64,000 bases of DNA from DATARR01 sp036376245 (GTDB taxonomy: Bacteria; Acidobacteriota; Thermoanaerobaculia; Multivoradales; UBA5704). The DNA lies in assembly GCA_036376245.1 (NCBI GenBank), contig DASVAS010000046.1, positions 1 to 64,000 of the forward strand, written 5' to 3'. Both the position numbers and the translations under genes were made by a program. Under the pieces are notes generated by a model. The model did no database searches, was not told where the DNA came from, and saw only the letters and a list, made by a program, of their open reading frames with translations. Positions 56,711 through 64,000 of this stretch are shown one piece after another. Within the stretch, counting starts at the first letter, position 1. The number at the start of each line of letters is the position of its first letter.

Positions 56711-58678
56711 ATGAAGACGAGATGGCTGTTCGGCGGCAGCGCGGCGGCGGTGATCCTGTCGGGACTGGTACTGGCCACCGTGGCGGCGCAGCAGCCGGCC
56801 CCCGGACCCGCTCCGACCGACACCGGTACACTCGACCCGGTGGCCGCGGAGCGCGTGGCGAAGAAGCCAGGCTATTCGCCGTACGCCGGGCGCGGCTACC
56901 CGACGCGCCCGCTCTTCGGCGACACCCATCTTCACACTTCGTATTCCATGGATGCAGGCGCATTCGGCGCGCGGCTCGGTCCGCGCGATGCCTATCGCTT
57001 CGCGCGCGGCGAGGAGGTGGTGTCTTCCACCGGTCAGCCGGTCAAGCTCTCCGTGCCGCTCGACTTCCTGGTGGTGGCCGATCACTCGGACAACATGGGC
57101 TTCTTTCCGGATCTTCTCTCCGGCAAGCCGGAAATCCTGGCCAGTCCCACCGGCCGGCGCTGGCACGACATGATTCAGTCCGGCAAGGGGGCAGAGGCGG
57201 CGATCGAGATCATCATGGCCTTCTCGCAGAACAAGTTTCCGAAGGACCTCCTTTATGCTCCGGGCTCGCGCGCGTACCACGGCGCCTGGCAGGAAACGAT
57301 CGCCGCAGCCGAGAGATACAACGAACCGGGCCGCTTCACGGCCTTCATCGGCTATGAGTGGACCTCCAACACCGGCGGCAACAACCTGCACCGGAACGTC
57401 ATTTTCCGCGACAACGCGGACAAGGCAAGCCTGGTGGAGCCGTTCACGGTGTATCCGCCCGGCAGCGACAACCCGCGCGATCTGTGGAAGTGGATGCAAG
57501 CCTACGAGGAGAAGACCGGCGGCAGCGTGCTCGCCATCGCGCACAACGGCAACCTCTCCAGCGGCCTCATGTTCCCGGTCATCGAGTCCTTTACCGGCAG
57601 GCCGGTGGACCGGGAATATGCCGAGCAGCGCGCGAAGTGGGAGCGCCTCTACGAAGTCACGCAGACCAAGGGAACCGGCGAGGCCCACCCCGCCCTCTCG
57701 CCCAACGACGAGTTCGCCGCCTTCGAGCTGTGGGACAAGGGCAACCTCGACGGCAGCGTGGCGAAGACGAAGGACATGCTCGAGTTCGAGTACGCCCGCG
57801 CGGCCTTGAAGAACGGCTTGAAGCTCGAACGGGACCTCGGCACGAACCCGTACAAGTTCGGCCTCATCGGCTCGAGCGACGCGCATACGGGTCTCGCCGC
57901 CATGGAGGAGGACAACTTCTTCGGCAAGACCGTGCCGCAGGAGCCGAGCCCCCATCGCCTGACGGCGAAATTTTTCGACAACGCCAAGACCGGCGTGAAA
58001 ATCATGGATTGGGAAGTCGGGTCGTCTGGTTATGCCGCGGTATGGGCGGCCGAGAACACGCGCACCGCGATCTGGGACGCCATGCAGCGCCGGGAGACCT
58101 ATGCCACGACGGGGCCGCGCATGATCGTGCGCTTCTTCGGCGGCTGGGACTTCGCGGCGAGCGACGCGCAAAACCGTCTTCCGGCTCAGGTCGGCTATGC
58201 GAAGGGCGTTCCCATGGGAGGCGACCTCCTCCAGGCGCCGCAGGGCAAGGCTCCTTCCTTCCTCGTGGCGGCGCTCAAGGATCCGCAAGGCGCCAACCTG
58301 GACCGCTTCCAGATCGTCAAGGGCTGGCTCGACCGGGACGGCCGGCTGCACGAGAAGGTGCACGACGTCGCGTGGTCGGGAGGACGCACTCCCGATCCCA
58401 AGACCGGCAAGTTGCCAGACGTCGGCAATACCGTGAACGTGGCCGAGGCGACATGGACCAACACCATCGGCGCGCCGGAGCTGATTGCCGTCTGGAAGGA
58501 CCCGGACTTCGATGCGGCCCAGCCCGCTTTCTACTACGGCCGGGTGATCGAGATTCCGACGCCGCGCTGGACCGCCTACGACGCGAAGCGCTTCGGCGTG
58601 AAGCCGCTGCCGGGAACGCAGATGACGGTCACCGAGCGCGCCTACACGTCGCCGATCTGGTACACGCCCGGGAAGTGA
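56711..58678 (+). CDS. DUF3604 protein (secreted PHP-like metal-dependent phosphoesterase fold)
   Basis: The 655-residue protein has a signal peptide (SAAAVILSGLVLATVAAQ) and the DUF3604 hallmarks GDTHLHTSYSMDA, VVADHSDNMGFF, FIGYEWTSN, VLAIAHNGN and IGSSDAHTGL. These His/Asp residues line a PHP-type metal site, so a hydrolase is likely, but no reaction is known to me. GGAGACATC precedes the ATG. It heads an operon with a parvulin-type isomerase and HupE. DUF3604 genes with these neighbours are known from Proteobacteria. Confidence 0.92.
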   Translation: MKTRWLFGGSAAAVILSGLVLATVAAQQPAPGPAPTDTGTLDPVAAERVAKKPGYSPYAGRGYPTRPLFGDTHLHTSYSMDAGAFGARLGPRDAYRFARGEEVVSSTGQPVKLSVPLDFLVVADHSDNMGFFPDLLSGKPEILASPTGRRWHDMIQSGKGAEAAIEIIMAFSQNKFPKDLLYAPGSRAYHGAWQETIAAAERYNEPGRFTAFIGYEWTSNTGGNNLHRNVIFRDNADKASLVEPFTVYPPGSDNPRDLWKWMQAYEEKTGGSVLAIAHNGNLSSGLMFPVIESFTGRPVDREYAEQRAKWERLYEVTQTKGTGEAHPALSPNDEFAAFELWDKGNLDGSVAKTKDMLEFEYARAALKNGLKLERDLGTNPYKFGLIGSSDAHTGLAAMEEDNFFGKTVPQEPSPHRLTAKFFDNAKTGVKIMDWEVGSSGYAAVWAAENTRTAIWDAMQRRETYATTGPRMIVRFFGGWDFAASDAQNRLPAQVGYAKGVPMGGDLLQAPQGKAPSFLVAALKDPQGANLDRFQIVKGWLDRDGRLHEKVHDVAWSGGRTPDPKTGKLPDVGNTVNVAEATWTNTIGAPELIAVWKDPDFDAAQPAFYYGRVIEIPTPRWTAYDAKRFGVKPLPGTQMTVTERAYTSPIWYTPGK

Positions 58679-58699
58679 CGCAACGCGCGGCGGACTGCC

Positions 58700-59587
58700 A
58701 TGAAGGATCGTCTGAGGACGCTGCTGGGCGAACCGCTGGTGCATTTCATGCTCCTCGGTGCCGCGCTGTTTCTGGCCTACGGCCTCGTCGGCACGCGCAG
58801 CGAGGAGGCCGCCGGATCGATCGTCGTCACGCAGGGCCGGATCGAGAGCCTGTCGACCGTGTTCGCGCGCTCCTGGAGCCGCGAGCCCACTGCGGAAGAG
58901 CTGGATGGCCTGATCCGGGAATACGTGCGAGAAGAGGCGGCCATGCGCGAGGCGATCACGCTCGGGCTGGACAAGGACGACACGGTGATCCGGCGCCGCC
59001 TGCGCCAGAAACTGGAGTTCGTCGCCGAGGAGCTCGCAACCCCGGGCGAACCGACCGCCGATGACTTGCGCGCCTATCTGAAGGCGCATCCCGGGAAGTT
59101 CGCGGCGGAGCCCCGATTCACCTTCAGCCAGGTTCACCTCGATCCGCAGCGGCGCGGCGCCGGTCTCGCCCGCGACGTGGCTGAGCTGCGCGGGAAGCTC
59201 GACCGGGCGGGCGGCGGCGCGGAGCTTTCCGCCCTGGGCGACTCGCGGCTGCTGGAGCGACGTTTCAACGCGATTTCCCGGCGCGAGGTCGCACAGATCT
59301 TCGGCGAGGAATTCGCCGCCAGGCTGGTCGCGCTCGCACCCGGAGTGTGGCAAGGCCCGATCGAGTCCGGCTATGGGGTCCATCTCGTGTTCGTTCATGA
59401 CCGGTCATCCCCCGCTCTTCCGGACCTCGCGGAAGTCCGCGAGGAGGTACGCCGGGAGCTGCTCGATGCCCGGCGCGAGGAATCGGTCCGGAAGTTCTAT
59501 GAAGCGCTCCTCCGGCGCTACACGGTCACCGTCGAAAAGGCGGCTCCCGGCAACGGCGAAGCGAAGATCGCCCAGGGCGGGCAATGA
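58700..59587 (+). CDS. Membrane-anchored parvulin-type peptidyl-prolyl isomerase
   Basis: The 295-residue protein has one N-terminal helix (VHFMLLGAALFLAYGLVG), a SurA-N-like helical part and a parvulin (PpiC-type) domain to the end: FTFSQVHLDPQ, GVWQGPIESGYGVHLVFVHD. It would help fold periplasmic proteins. It follows the DUF3604 gene by 21 nt and overlaps hupE by 4 nt. In such gene sets it is always the middle member, so it may serve DUF3604 or the barrel. Confidence 0.85.
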   Translation: MKDRLRTLLGEPLVHFMLLGAALFLAYGLVGTRSEEAAGSIVVTQGRIESLSTVFARSWSREPTAEELDGLIREYVREEAAMREAITLGLDKDDTVIRRRLRQKLEFVAEELATPGEPTADDLRAYLKAHPGKFAAEPRFTFSQVHLDPQRRGAGLARDVAELRGKLDRAGGGAELSALGDSRLLERRFNAISRREVAQIFGEEFAARLVALAPGVWQGPIESGYGVHLVFVHDRSSPALPDLAEVREEVRRELLDARREESVRKFYEALLRRYTVTVEKAAPGNGEAKIAQGGQ

Positions 59588-60669
59588 CGAAGCAGGCAGC
59601 AGAGACCGGCCGGCGAGGGAAGCGGCAAGCTGCGGCTCTCCCCTGCGCCATGGTCCTTGCCTTCCTCATCTCGACGTCTCCTGCCGTCGCCCACGAGTTG
59701 CGCCCGGCCTATCTCCAGTTGCGCCAGACCGCGGCGGATCGCTACGACGTGCTCTGGAAGGTGCCGGCGCGCGGGGACGACCTGCGGCTCGCGCTCCATC
59801 TGGAGCTGCCGGACCGCTGCAAGAGCCTCGCCGAGCCGCGCGGCGCATTCTCGGCCGGGGCTTACGCCGAGCGATGGCACGTGCTGTGCCCTGGTGGGCT
59901 GGACGGTGGAGCCATCCGGGTCGCGGGCCTCTCCGGGACGCTGACCGACGCGCTCGTGCGGCTCGAGCGCCTGGACGGCACCTCGCAGACGGTACGCCTC
60001 ACGCCATCCGCGCCATCTTTCGTGGTCCAGCCCGCGCACGGCCCCCTGGAGGTGTCGCGGACCTACCTGCTCCTGGGCGTCGAGCACATCCTGCTCGGCA
60101 TCGACCATCTTCTGTTCGTGCTCGGACTGTTGCTGCTCGTCAAAGGCCGCCGGCGCATCCTGGCGACCGTTACGGCGTTCACGGTGGCACACAGCATCAC
60201 GCTTGCCGCCGCGGCCCTTGGCCTGGTGCACGTTCCGCAGCAGCCTGTCGAAGCTGCCATCGCATTGAGCATTCTTTTCGTCGCCTCGGAAATCGCGCGA
60301 AGCGAGGGCAAAGCTTTGCGACCCGCGGCCCGCGACCCGCGATCCCCGACCCTTGCGGCGCGTTGGCCGTGGGGCGTCGCTTTCGCGTTCGGACTGCTGC
60401 ACGGCCTGGGCTTCGCGGGAGCGCTCGCCGAGGTGGGGCTGCCGCAGAACGCGATCCCCGTGGCACTTCTCTTCTTCAACATCGGCGTCGAGCTGGGGCA
60501 GCTCATCTTCATCGCCGGCGTTCTTGCGCTGATGGGGCTCTTGAGGCCAGCGGTCACGGGGCACCGCTCGCTTGCCAGCGGTCACTGGTCACTGCTCCGG
60601 CGAATTCCGGCTTACGCCATCGGCAGCCTCGCCGCGTTCTGGGTCATCGAGCGCGTCGCGGCGTTCTGA
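59584..60669 (+). CDS. HupE/UreJ-family membrane protein
   Basis: The 361-residue protein has a signal-like first helix, a periplasmic domain of about 130 residues (HELRPAYLQLRQTAADRYDV) and a HupE/UreJ_2 membrane part: LLLGVEHILLGIDHLLFVLG, ATVTAFTVAHSITLAAAAL, FGLLHGLGFAGAL and FFNIGVELGQL. The His residues in helices may bind nickel or another metal, as in HupE. Its ATG overlaps the isomerase stop by 4 nt. Confidence 0.9.
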   Translation: MTKQAAETGRRGKRQAAALPCAMVLAFLISTSPAVAHELRPAYLQLRQTAADRYDVLWKVPARGDDLRLALHLELPDRCKSLAEPRGAFSAGAYAERWHVLCPGGLDGGAIRVAGLSGTLTDALVRLERLDGTSQTVRLTPSAPSFVVQPAHGPLEVSRTYLLLGVEHILLGIDHLLFVLGLLLLVKGRRRILATVTAFTVAHSITLAAAALGLVHVPQQPVEAAIALSILFVASEIARSEGKALRPAARDPRSPTLAARWPWGVAFAFGLLHGLGFAGALAEVGLPQNAIPVALLFFNIGVELGQLIFIAGVLALMGLLRPAVTGHRSLASGHWSLLRRIPAYAIGSLAAFWVIERVAAF

Positions 60670-60694
60670 AATCGAAACGGCAGGGGAGGGCAAA

Positions 60695-61546
60695 ATGGCG
60701 AAATGGACACGCGGTTGTCAAGGGCTGGCGGTCGCGTTGAGCGCGGTGTGCGCGCTCGCCGCACCGGGCGACGCAGTGGCGCAGGAGCGGTGGAAATTCT
60801 CGTTGATGCCTTATCTGTGGCTGCCGAGCATGGACGGCAACCTGCGCTTTGGTTCTCCGCCGGCAGGTGGCTCAGCGCCCAACATTTCCGTGGATGCGGA
60901 CACGCTCCTGGGAGCGCTCGATTTCGCGTTCATGATCAACGCCGAGGCGCGCAAGGGACGGTGGCTCGCCGCAACGGACCTGATCGCCCTCGACCTTTCC
61001 AGCGACAGTAGTCACGTGAAGAGCATCGATTTCAATCCGGGATCGGGACCGGTCAACGTGACGAATACCTCCCTCGACCTGGCGACCGAAAGCGATCTGA
61101 AGGGCATAGTGTGGACGCTGCTCGGCGGCTACTCGGTGGTGCACAGCCCCGACGCCACATTCAACGTCCTTGGCGGTTTCCGCTCTGCCGATCTCGAGGC
61201 GACCACGGATTGGGTCCTGTCCGCGACGGTCGCGGGACCGGTGGGATCCGCGGCGTTTGCGAGAACGGGCAGCGTGAAGAAATCGACCAGCCTGCTCGAC
61301 GGCATCGTCGGCGTGAGCGGCCGGGCGAAACTCGGCAGCGGCAAATGGTTCCTGGCGTACCACCTGGACGTGGGCGGCGGCGACTCGAAGCTGACGTGGC
61401 AGGGGGTGGCAGGCGCCGGGTATTCCTACAAATGGGGCGACTTGCTGCTTGCCTACCGCTATCTCTCCTACGAGACGAGCGGCAACGACCTGGTCGAAGA
61501 CCTGAAGCTCGCCGGCGTGGGGCTGGGAGCGAATTTCCGCTTCTGA
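60695..61546 (+). CDS. Outer-membrane beta-barrel-like protein
   Basis: The 283-residue product has a signal peptide (cut after AVAQ, about 30) and alternating beta strands rich in Tyr/Trp/Gly (WKFSLMPYLWLPSMDGNLRF; SYKWGDLLLAYRYLSYETSG), ending in Phe (GVGLGANFRF), as expected for outer-membrane barrels recognised by BamA. GGGGAGGGCAAA precedes the ATG. Last gene of the DUF3604 operon. Confidence 0.82.
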   Translation: MAKWTRGCQGLAVALSAVCALAAPGDAVAQERWKFSLMPYLWLPSMDGNLRFGSPPAGGSAPNISVDADTLLGALDFAFMINAEARKGRWLAATDLIALDLSSDSSHVKSIDFNPGSGPVNVTNTSLDLATESDLKGIVWTLLGGYSVVHSPDATFNVLGGFRSADLEATTDWVLSATVAGPVGSAAFARTGSVKKSTSLLDGIVGVSGRAKLGSGKWFLAYHLDVGGGDSKLTWQGVAGAGYSYKWGDLLLAYRYLSYETSGNDLVEDLKLAGVGLGANFRF

Positions 61547-61612
61547 TTGCTCGATCCGTTGCTCTGCTGGGAGTATCTGACGGCAGAGCAGAGGCGCTCC
61601 GTTCTTCTATGA

Positions 61613-61840
61613 CTGTCAGGGTGGCGCCTGTTTGCCGCCCTTGAGGTCAAGAGACGTGCCGACCCCACTCACTCCTTTGGCCTGGAGATTCTCGACCGGT
61701 CCAAGTCCCGCCGCGCGCTGATTGGACGAGTGGCGATCGGCGGGGGGCCCATGGAATGGTCCTACGTGGGGCCGGCCTATCCGGTTTCGATTCCGATCCC
61801 GGTCAGCGGCTTGCCCGCAGTGGAGGCGCGACAGCTATGA
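61613..61840 (+). pseudogene. Coding-like remnant without a start codon
   Basis: A frame ending TGA at 61838 reads RLFAALEVKRRADPTHSFGL and MEWSYVGPAYPVSIPIPVSG, which looks like real protein, but only stop codons and no good start lie upstream. It may be the tail of a lost gene. The rest of 61547-61976 shows nothing else. Confidence 0.3.
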
Positions 61841-61976
61841 CGTCTTGACTGCCTGGCCCGTATAAGAGCTGGAAAGGGAGATCTCCGAAGCGTCGAGCTT
61901 GGAGGCGTCGTTGCGGCGTATCCTTATATGCCTATCAGTGCTCTGAGAACAGGAACAAAACCTATGGAGGAAGGCC

Positions 61977-62498
61977 ATGCCCCGGAAAATCCTTCTGGCT
62001 CTCGTTATCGCTTGCGCGGCCTGCTGCGTCAGCGCCGCGTGTGCGGCTGACGAGATTGAGCAGGACCCGCAGGACCAGACGTTCCACCTGGAAAACATGG
62101 AAGCCAAGGATGCTTTTACAATTCTCAGGTCGATCACCGACACCAAGAAGCTCAGCGACGTTGACGAGCACACGATCGTCGTCCGGGACACTCCCGAAAA
62201 CCTCGCTTTGGTTAGCGAGGTTATGAGAAGGGCGGACGCGGCCGGCGACACCGCCGACGAATCGCCTATCCCCGTCAGCGACGGTACCGTCATTACCGCT
62301 GTCGACCTGCGACAGGCATCGTCCTTGGACGTTCTGAGGACCCTCAGGAAAGAAGTGCAGATACGCCGGATCGCAACCGTGGGTGAGGCAAGGGTCATCT
62401 TCCGCGACACAGAGAGCCAAACCCAAGCGGCCCTGGAGGTCATCCGAAGGCTTGAAGGGGCAGGGGCCGGTCTACCCCGCGGACCGAAAAAGGTGTAG
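61977..62498 (+). CDS. Secretin-N (NolW)-like protein, secreted
   Basis: The 173-residue product has a signal peptide with two adjacent Cys (ACCVSAACA) and then two copies of a secretin N-type fold: FHLENMEAKDAFTILRSITD...HTIVVRDTPENLALVSEVMR, and VDLRQASSLDVLRTLRKEVQ...VIFRDTESQTQAALEVIRRL. These domains usually come before a secretin pore, but none is here; it may be a stand-alone accessory. GGAGG is 7 nt before the ATG. Confidence 0.78.
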   Translation: MPRKILLALVIACAACCVSAACAADEIEQDPQDQTFHLENMEAKDAFTILRSITDTKKLSDVDEHTIVVRDTPENLALVSEVMRRADAAGDTADESPIPVSDGTVITAVDLRQASSLDVLRTLRKEVQIRRIATVGEARVIFRDTESQTQAALEVIRRLEGAGAGLPRGPKKV

Positions 62499-62571
62499 CC
62501 CCTCGGAAGGAAACCAAGACCTGGGGCGGCATCGTACAACTGGTCGTAACCGCCATCCACAGCCCCGGGCT

Positions 62572-62603
62572 CTTCCTTGCGGAGGGCCCCGGGGCCGTTT
62601 CTC
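62572..62603 (+). terminator. Possible terminator
   Basis: A GCCCCGGG/CCCGGGGC stem with an 8-nt loop is followed by CGTTTCTC. T-run is poor. Confidence 0.45.
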
Positions 62604-62839
62604 AGACCCTCAGATAGACCACTGCCGTCGCGGGTATCCCTATCTCACCGGGCGCGTGCACGGGGCGGGAGAAGGCGCTGGGTGAGATAAGGGGATCTCC
62701 GGCGACAGTTCCTCCATACGCGGCGACGTCTGACGTGCCCAACGGCACCGACGCGGTGCTGGCCGTCGACCGGCACCAGGCGATGCGGCGCAGGATGTAT
62801 ACCTATCAACCACGCGATGTTCATGACAGGAGGCTCACG

Positions 62840-63145
62840 ATGTATTGTCCCCCGGGCAAGTGGCAGATTTTCTCTGGTGGAGCGAGCGGTGTGCTTCAGA
62901 TCAATTTCCTCGGCGGCGCAGGCGATCCGATCAACGGCAGCGCGTTCGGCCATCCGATCGAGGGGAATTGGCTGACCTCGACAGGCGACATTTCGTTCAA
63001 GACGACCGACGGGACCGACCTCTATTACACAGGCAGTCTGCAGAAACCGCGCGCGAACGCGCCAGAGGCGGCTACCTATCTTCTGGCCGGTCTTGTCAAT
63101 CCCAGCGGATTCGTGTGGGTCGCGGAAATCTCTGTGGTTCCGTGA
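62840..63145 (+). CDS. Small beta-rich protein, unknown function
   Basis: The 101-residue protein (AGGAGG 7 nt upstream of ATG) has no signal. It reads MYCPPGKWQIFSGGASGVLQ, then INFLGGAGDPINGSAFGHPI and SLQKPRANAPEAATYLLAGL, and is beta-rich throughout. I recognise no family. The region 62604-62839 holds no gene. Confidence 0.6.
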   Translation: MYCPPGKWQIFSGGASGVLQINFLGGAGDPINGSAFGHPIEGNWLTSTGDISFKTTDGTDLYYTGSLQKPRANAPEAATYLLAGLVNPSGFVWVAEISVVP

Positions 63146-63190
63146 AGCGAATTCGGCGGGTATCCGCTCACTGTGAACAGCGCCTTGGAA

Positions 63191-63225
63191 CGCCGGCATC
63201 CCTGCCGGCGTGACTCACTCCGTTT
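63191..63225 (+). terminator. Hairpin/possible terminator, CGCCGGCA repeat
   Basis: A perfect CGCCGGCA/TGCCGGCG stem with a TCCC loop is followed 13 nt later by GTTTTTG. It resembles widespread GCCGGC-type intergenic repeats. Confidence 0.6.
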
Positions 63226-63361
63226 TTGAATGAAGGCTGGCAGGCGTCGCAGCGGGGGAGTATAATCTCAGCATGAAGGTCCGCCTCTCGCTGCGAAGCG
63301 CTTGAAGCCCGAAGCTCGTCTTTCCGTTGATGGCTGAAACAGCCTGAAAAGGAGAAGAAGA

Positions 63362-63586
63362 ATGAAAAAGCAACTGAAGAAGCTCGTGCTCCACCGTGAA
63401 ACTCTGGGCAGCCTCAACCCGGTGCAGTTGAGGGCGGTGCCGGGACTGAGCGGCCAAAGCGAGTGTGGCGCCTCCCAGTGTGTCTCCTACTGTGTCAGCG
63501 ACACGTTCCCCGGTAACTGTCCGCATTCCTGGAACGGGACATGCACGAACTGCACAAACTGTACTGAGACCACCCTCACGGCTTGA
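63362..63586 (+). CDS. Class I lanthipeptide-like precursor peptide, second copy type
   Basis: The 74-residue peptide starts MKKQLKKLVLHRETLGSLNP and continues VQLRAVPGLSG; the K-L-x-L-x-R-E-T-x-x-x-L leader is the same as at 4690. The core of about 45 residues is rich in Cys (9), Ser and Thr, with CTNCTNCTETT near the end. AAAAGGAGAAGAAG stands before the ATG. No modifying enzyme is adjacent within the window; a partial secreted protein follows 66 nt later. Confidence 0.77.
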   Translation: MKKQLKKLVLHRETLGSLNPVQLRAVPGLSGQSECGASQCVSYCVSDTFPGNCPHSWNGTCTNCTNCTETTLTA

Positions 63587-63652
63587 GCCAGGAATTCTTC
63601 GATCGTCCACGGGCCGAAATTCGGCCATGTTGATCCATGGAGGTCGCTAAAC

Positions 63653-64000
63653 ATGAGAAGAGAGCAGTCGTTACGGTGCGTGGCGCTCGCGCTCATGGTT
63701 TCACTACCCTGGGCTTCCGAGCAGGCGCAGGCTGAGAAGAGCAGGGGAGACGCCGTGAGCGCGGCTGCCAAGGTCGACAAGCCGTTGCCGAACTTCCCGC
63801 TACGCTACCGCGGGGCCGGCCGGTTCCGGCACACCGAGATTCCGTCGTTCCAGCTCGTCGCCCGCTACACCTTCGACATGGAGACAGGCGTCAACCGCGA
63901 GGTGGCGACGTTCATCGATCATGAGATCGAGATCTTCAACGTCTACGACATGGACCCGAGCGACGGCATCGATCCCGATCGCGAGTACTTCATCGAGCGC
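63653..64000 (+). CDS. Secreted protein, N-terminal part (runs off window)
   Basis: A signal peptide (LRCVALALMVSLPWASEQAQ) and about 85 mature residues are visible, with LPNFPLRYRGAGRFRHTEIP and FIDHEIEIFNVYDMDPSDGI. GGAGGTC is 8 nt upstream. The piece is too short to name; the Asp-rich DMDPSDGIDPDREY could bind calcium. Confidence 0.6.
   Translation, partial: MRREQSLRCVALALMVSLPWASEQAQAEKSRGDAVSAAAKVDKPLPNFPLRYRGAGRFRHTEIPSFQLVARYTFDMETGVNREVATFIDHEIEIFNVYDMDPSDGIDPDREYFIER

Overview
The window is GC-rich bacterial chromosome (roughly two thirds G+C by eye), gene-dense, with no tRNA or rRNA gene that I could find. A lipid A enzyme (LpxC), an energy transducer of TonB type, a long Ser/Thr kinase with TPR repeats, many small secreted Cys-rich proteins and class I lanthipeptide-like precursors together suggest a Gram-negative soil or sediment bacterium. 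An acidobacterium of the Thermoanaerobaculia/Holophagae kind is my best guess; this is inference from gene content, not a placement.

Layout. 0-6.3 kb: tail of an IS630 transposase, then a minus-strand run vapB-vapC-tdh-kbl-lpxC in which LpxC carries an N-terminal response-regulator receiver domain; then a lanthipeptide-like precursor, an Smr protein, a secreted Cys-rich peptide and a Uma2 nuclease. 6.5-18.2 kb: a Trypco1 + subtilase pair, an OPT transporter followed at once by a LanC cyclase, PepT, a secreted M43 metalloprotease, a secreted unknown, a P-loop kinase, a GNAT-aminotransferase fusion and DinB. 18.2-26.4 kb (minus strand): ECF sigma factor, membrane-anchored anti-sigma-like protein, TPR-CHAT protease, subtilase lipoprotein and, behind a strong terminator, a 768-residue protein with a duplicated domain. 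26.6-30.6 kb: VOC protein, a coiled-coil/winged-helix protein whose 5' side abuts a strict 20-bp tandem array (about 21 units), an NTPase-Mrr nuclease fusion of lower GC, and a 45-residue double-glycine peptide.

30.7-40.5 kb: secreted and membrane proteins (Ig-like, TonB-like, GT-C glycosyltransferase, DUF2911+TPR, nucleotidyltransferase, OB-fold, BNR-repeat) separated by several families of palindromic repeats. 40.7-48.2 kb: a P-type Ca2+-ATPase with a copy of one of these repeats lodged in frame in its cytoplasmic domain, a RiPP-type B12-radical SAM enzyme with an overlapping small partner gene, and a Ser/Thr kinase. 48.3-49.7 kb: Cys-rich peptide, HipB-like regulator with a perfect palindromic operator over its -10 box and a broken hipA, secreted unknown. 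50.0-55.6 kb: Tat-exported serine hydrolase, two ABC half-transporters and a 47-residue peptide, which together look like a peptide-export operon. 55.6-56.4 kb: a RAYT transposase framed by inverted 65-bp REP elements. 56.7-61.5 kb: an operon of DUF3604, a parvulin-type isomerase, HupE/UreJ and a beta-barrel protein, which looks imported. 61.6-64.0 kb: a gene remnant, a secretin-N-like protein, a small unknown, a second lanthipeptide-like precursor and a partial secreted protein.

The most unusual items are the 20-bp array with its adjacent wHTH gene and NTPase-Mrr nuclease, the sigma/anti-sigma/CHAT/subtilase module, the REC-LpxC fusion, the several orphan RiPP-like peptides with scattered maturation genes, and the in-frame repeat insertion in the ATPase.
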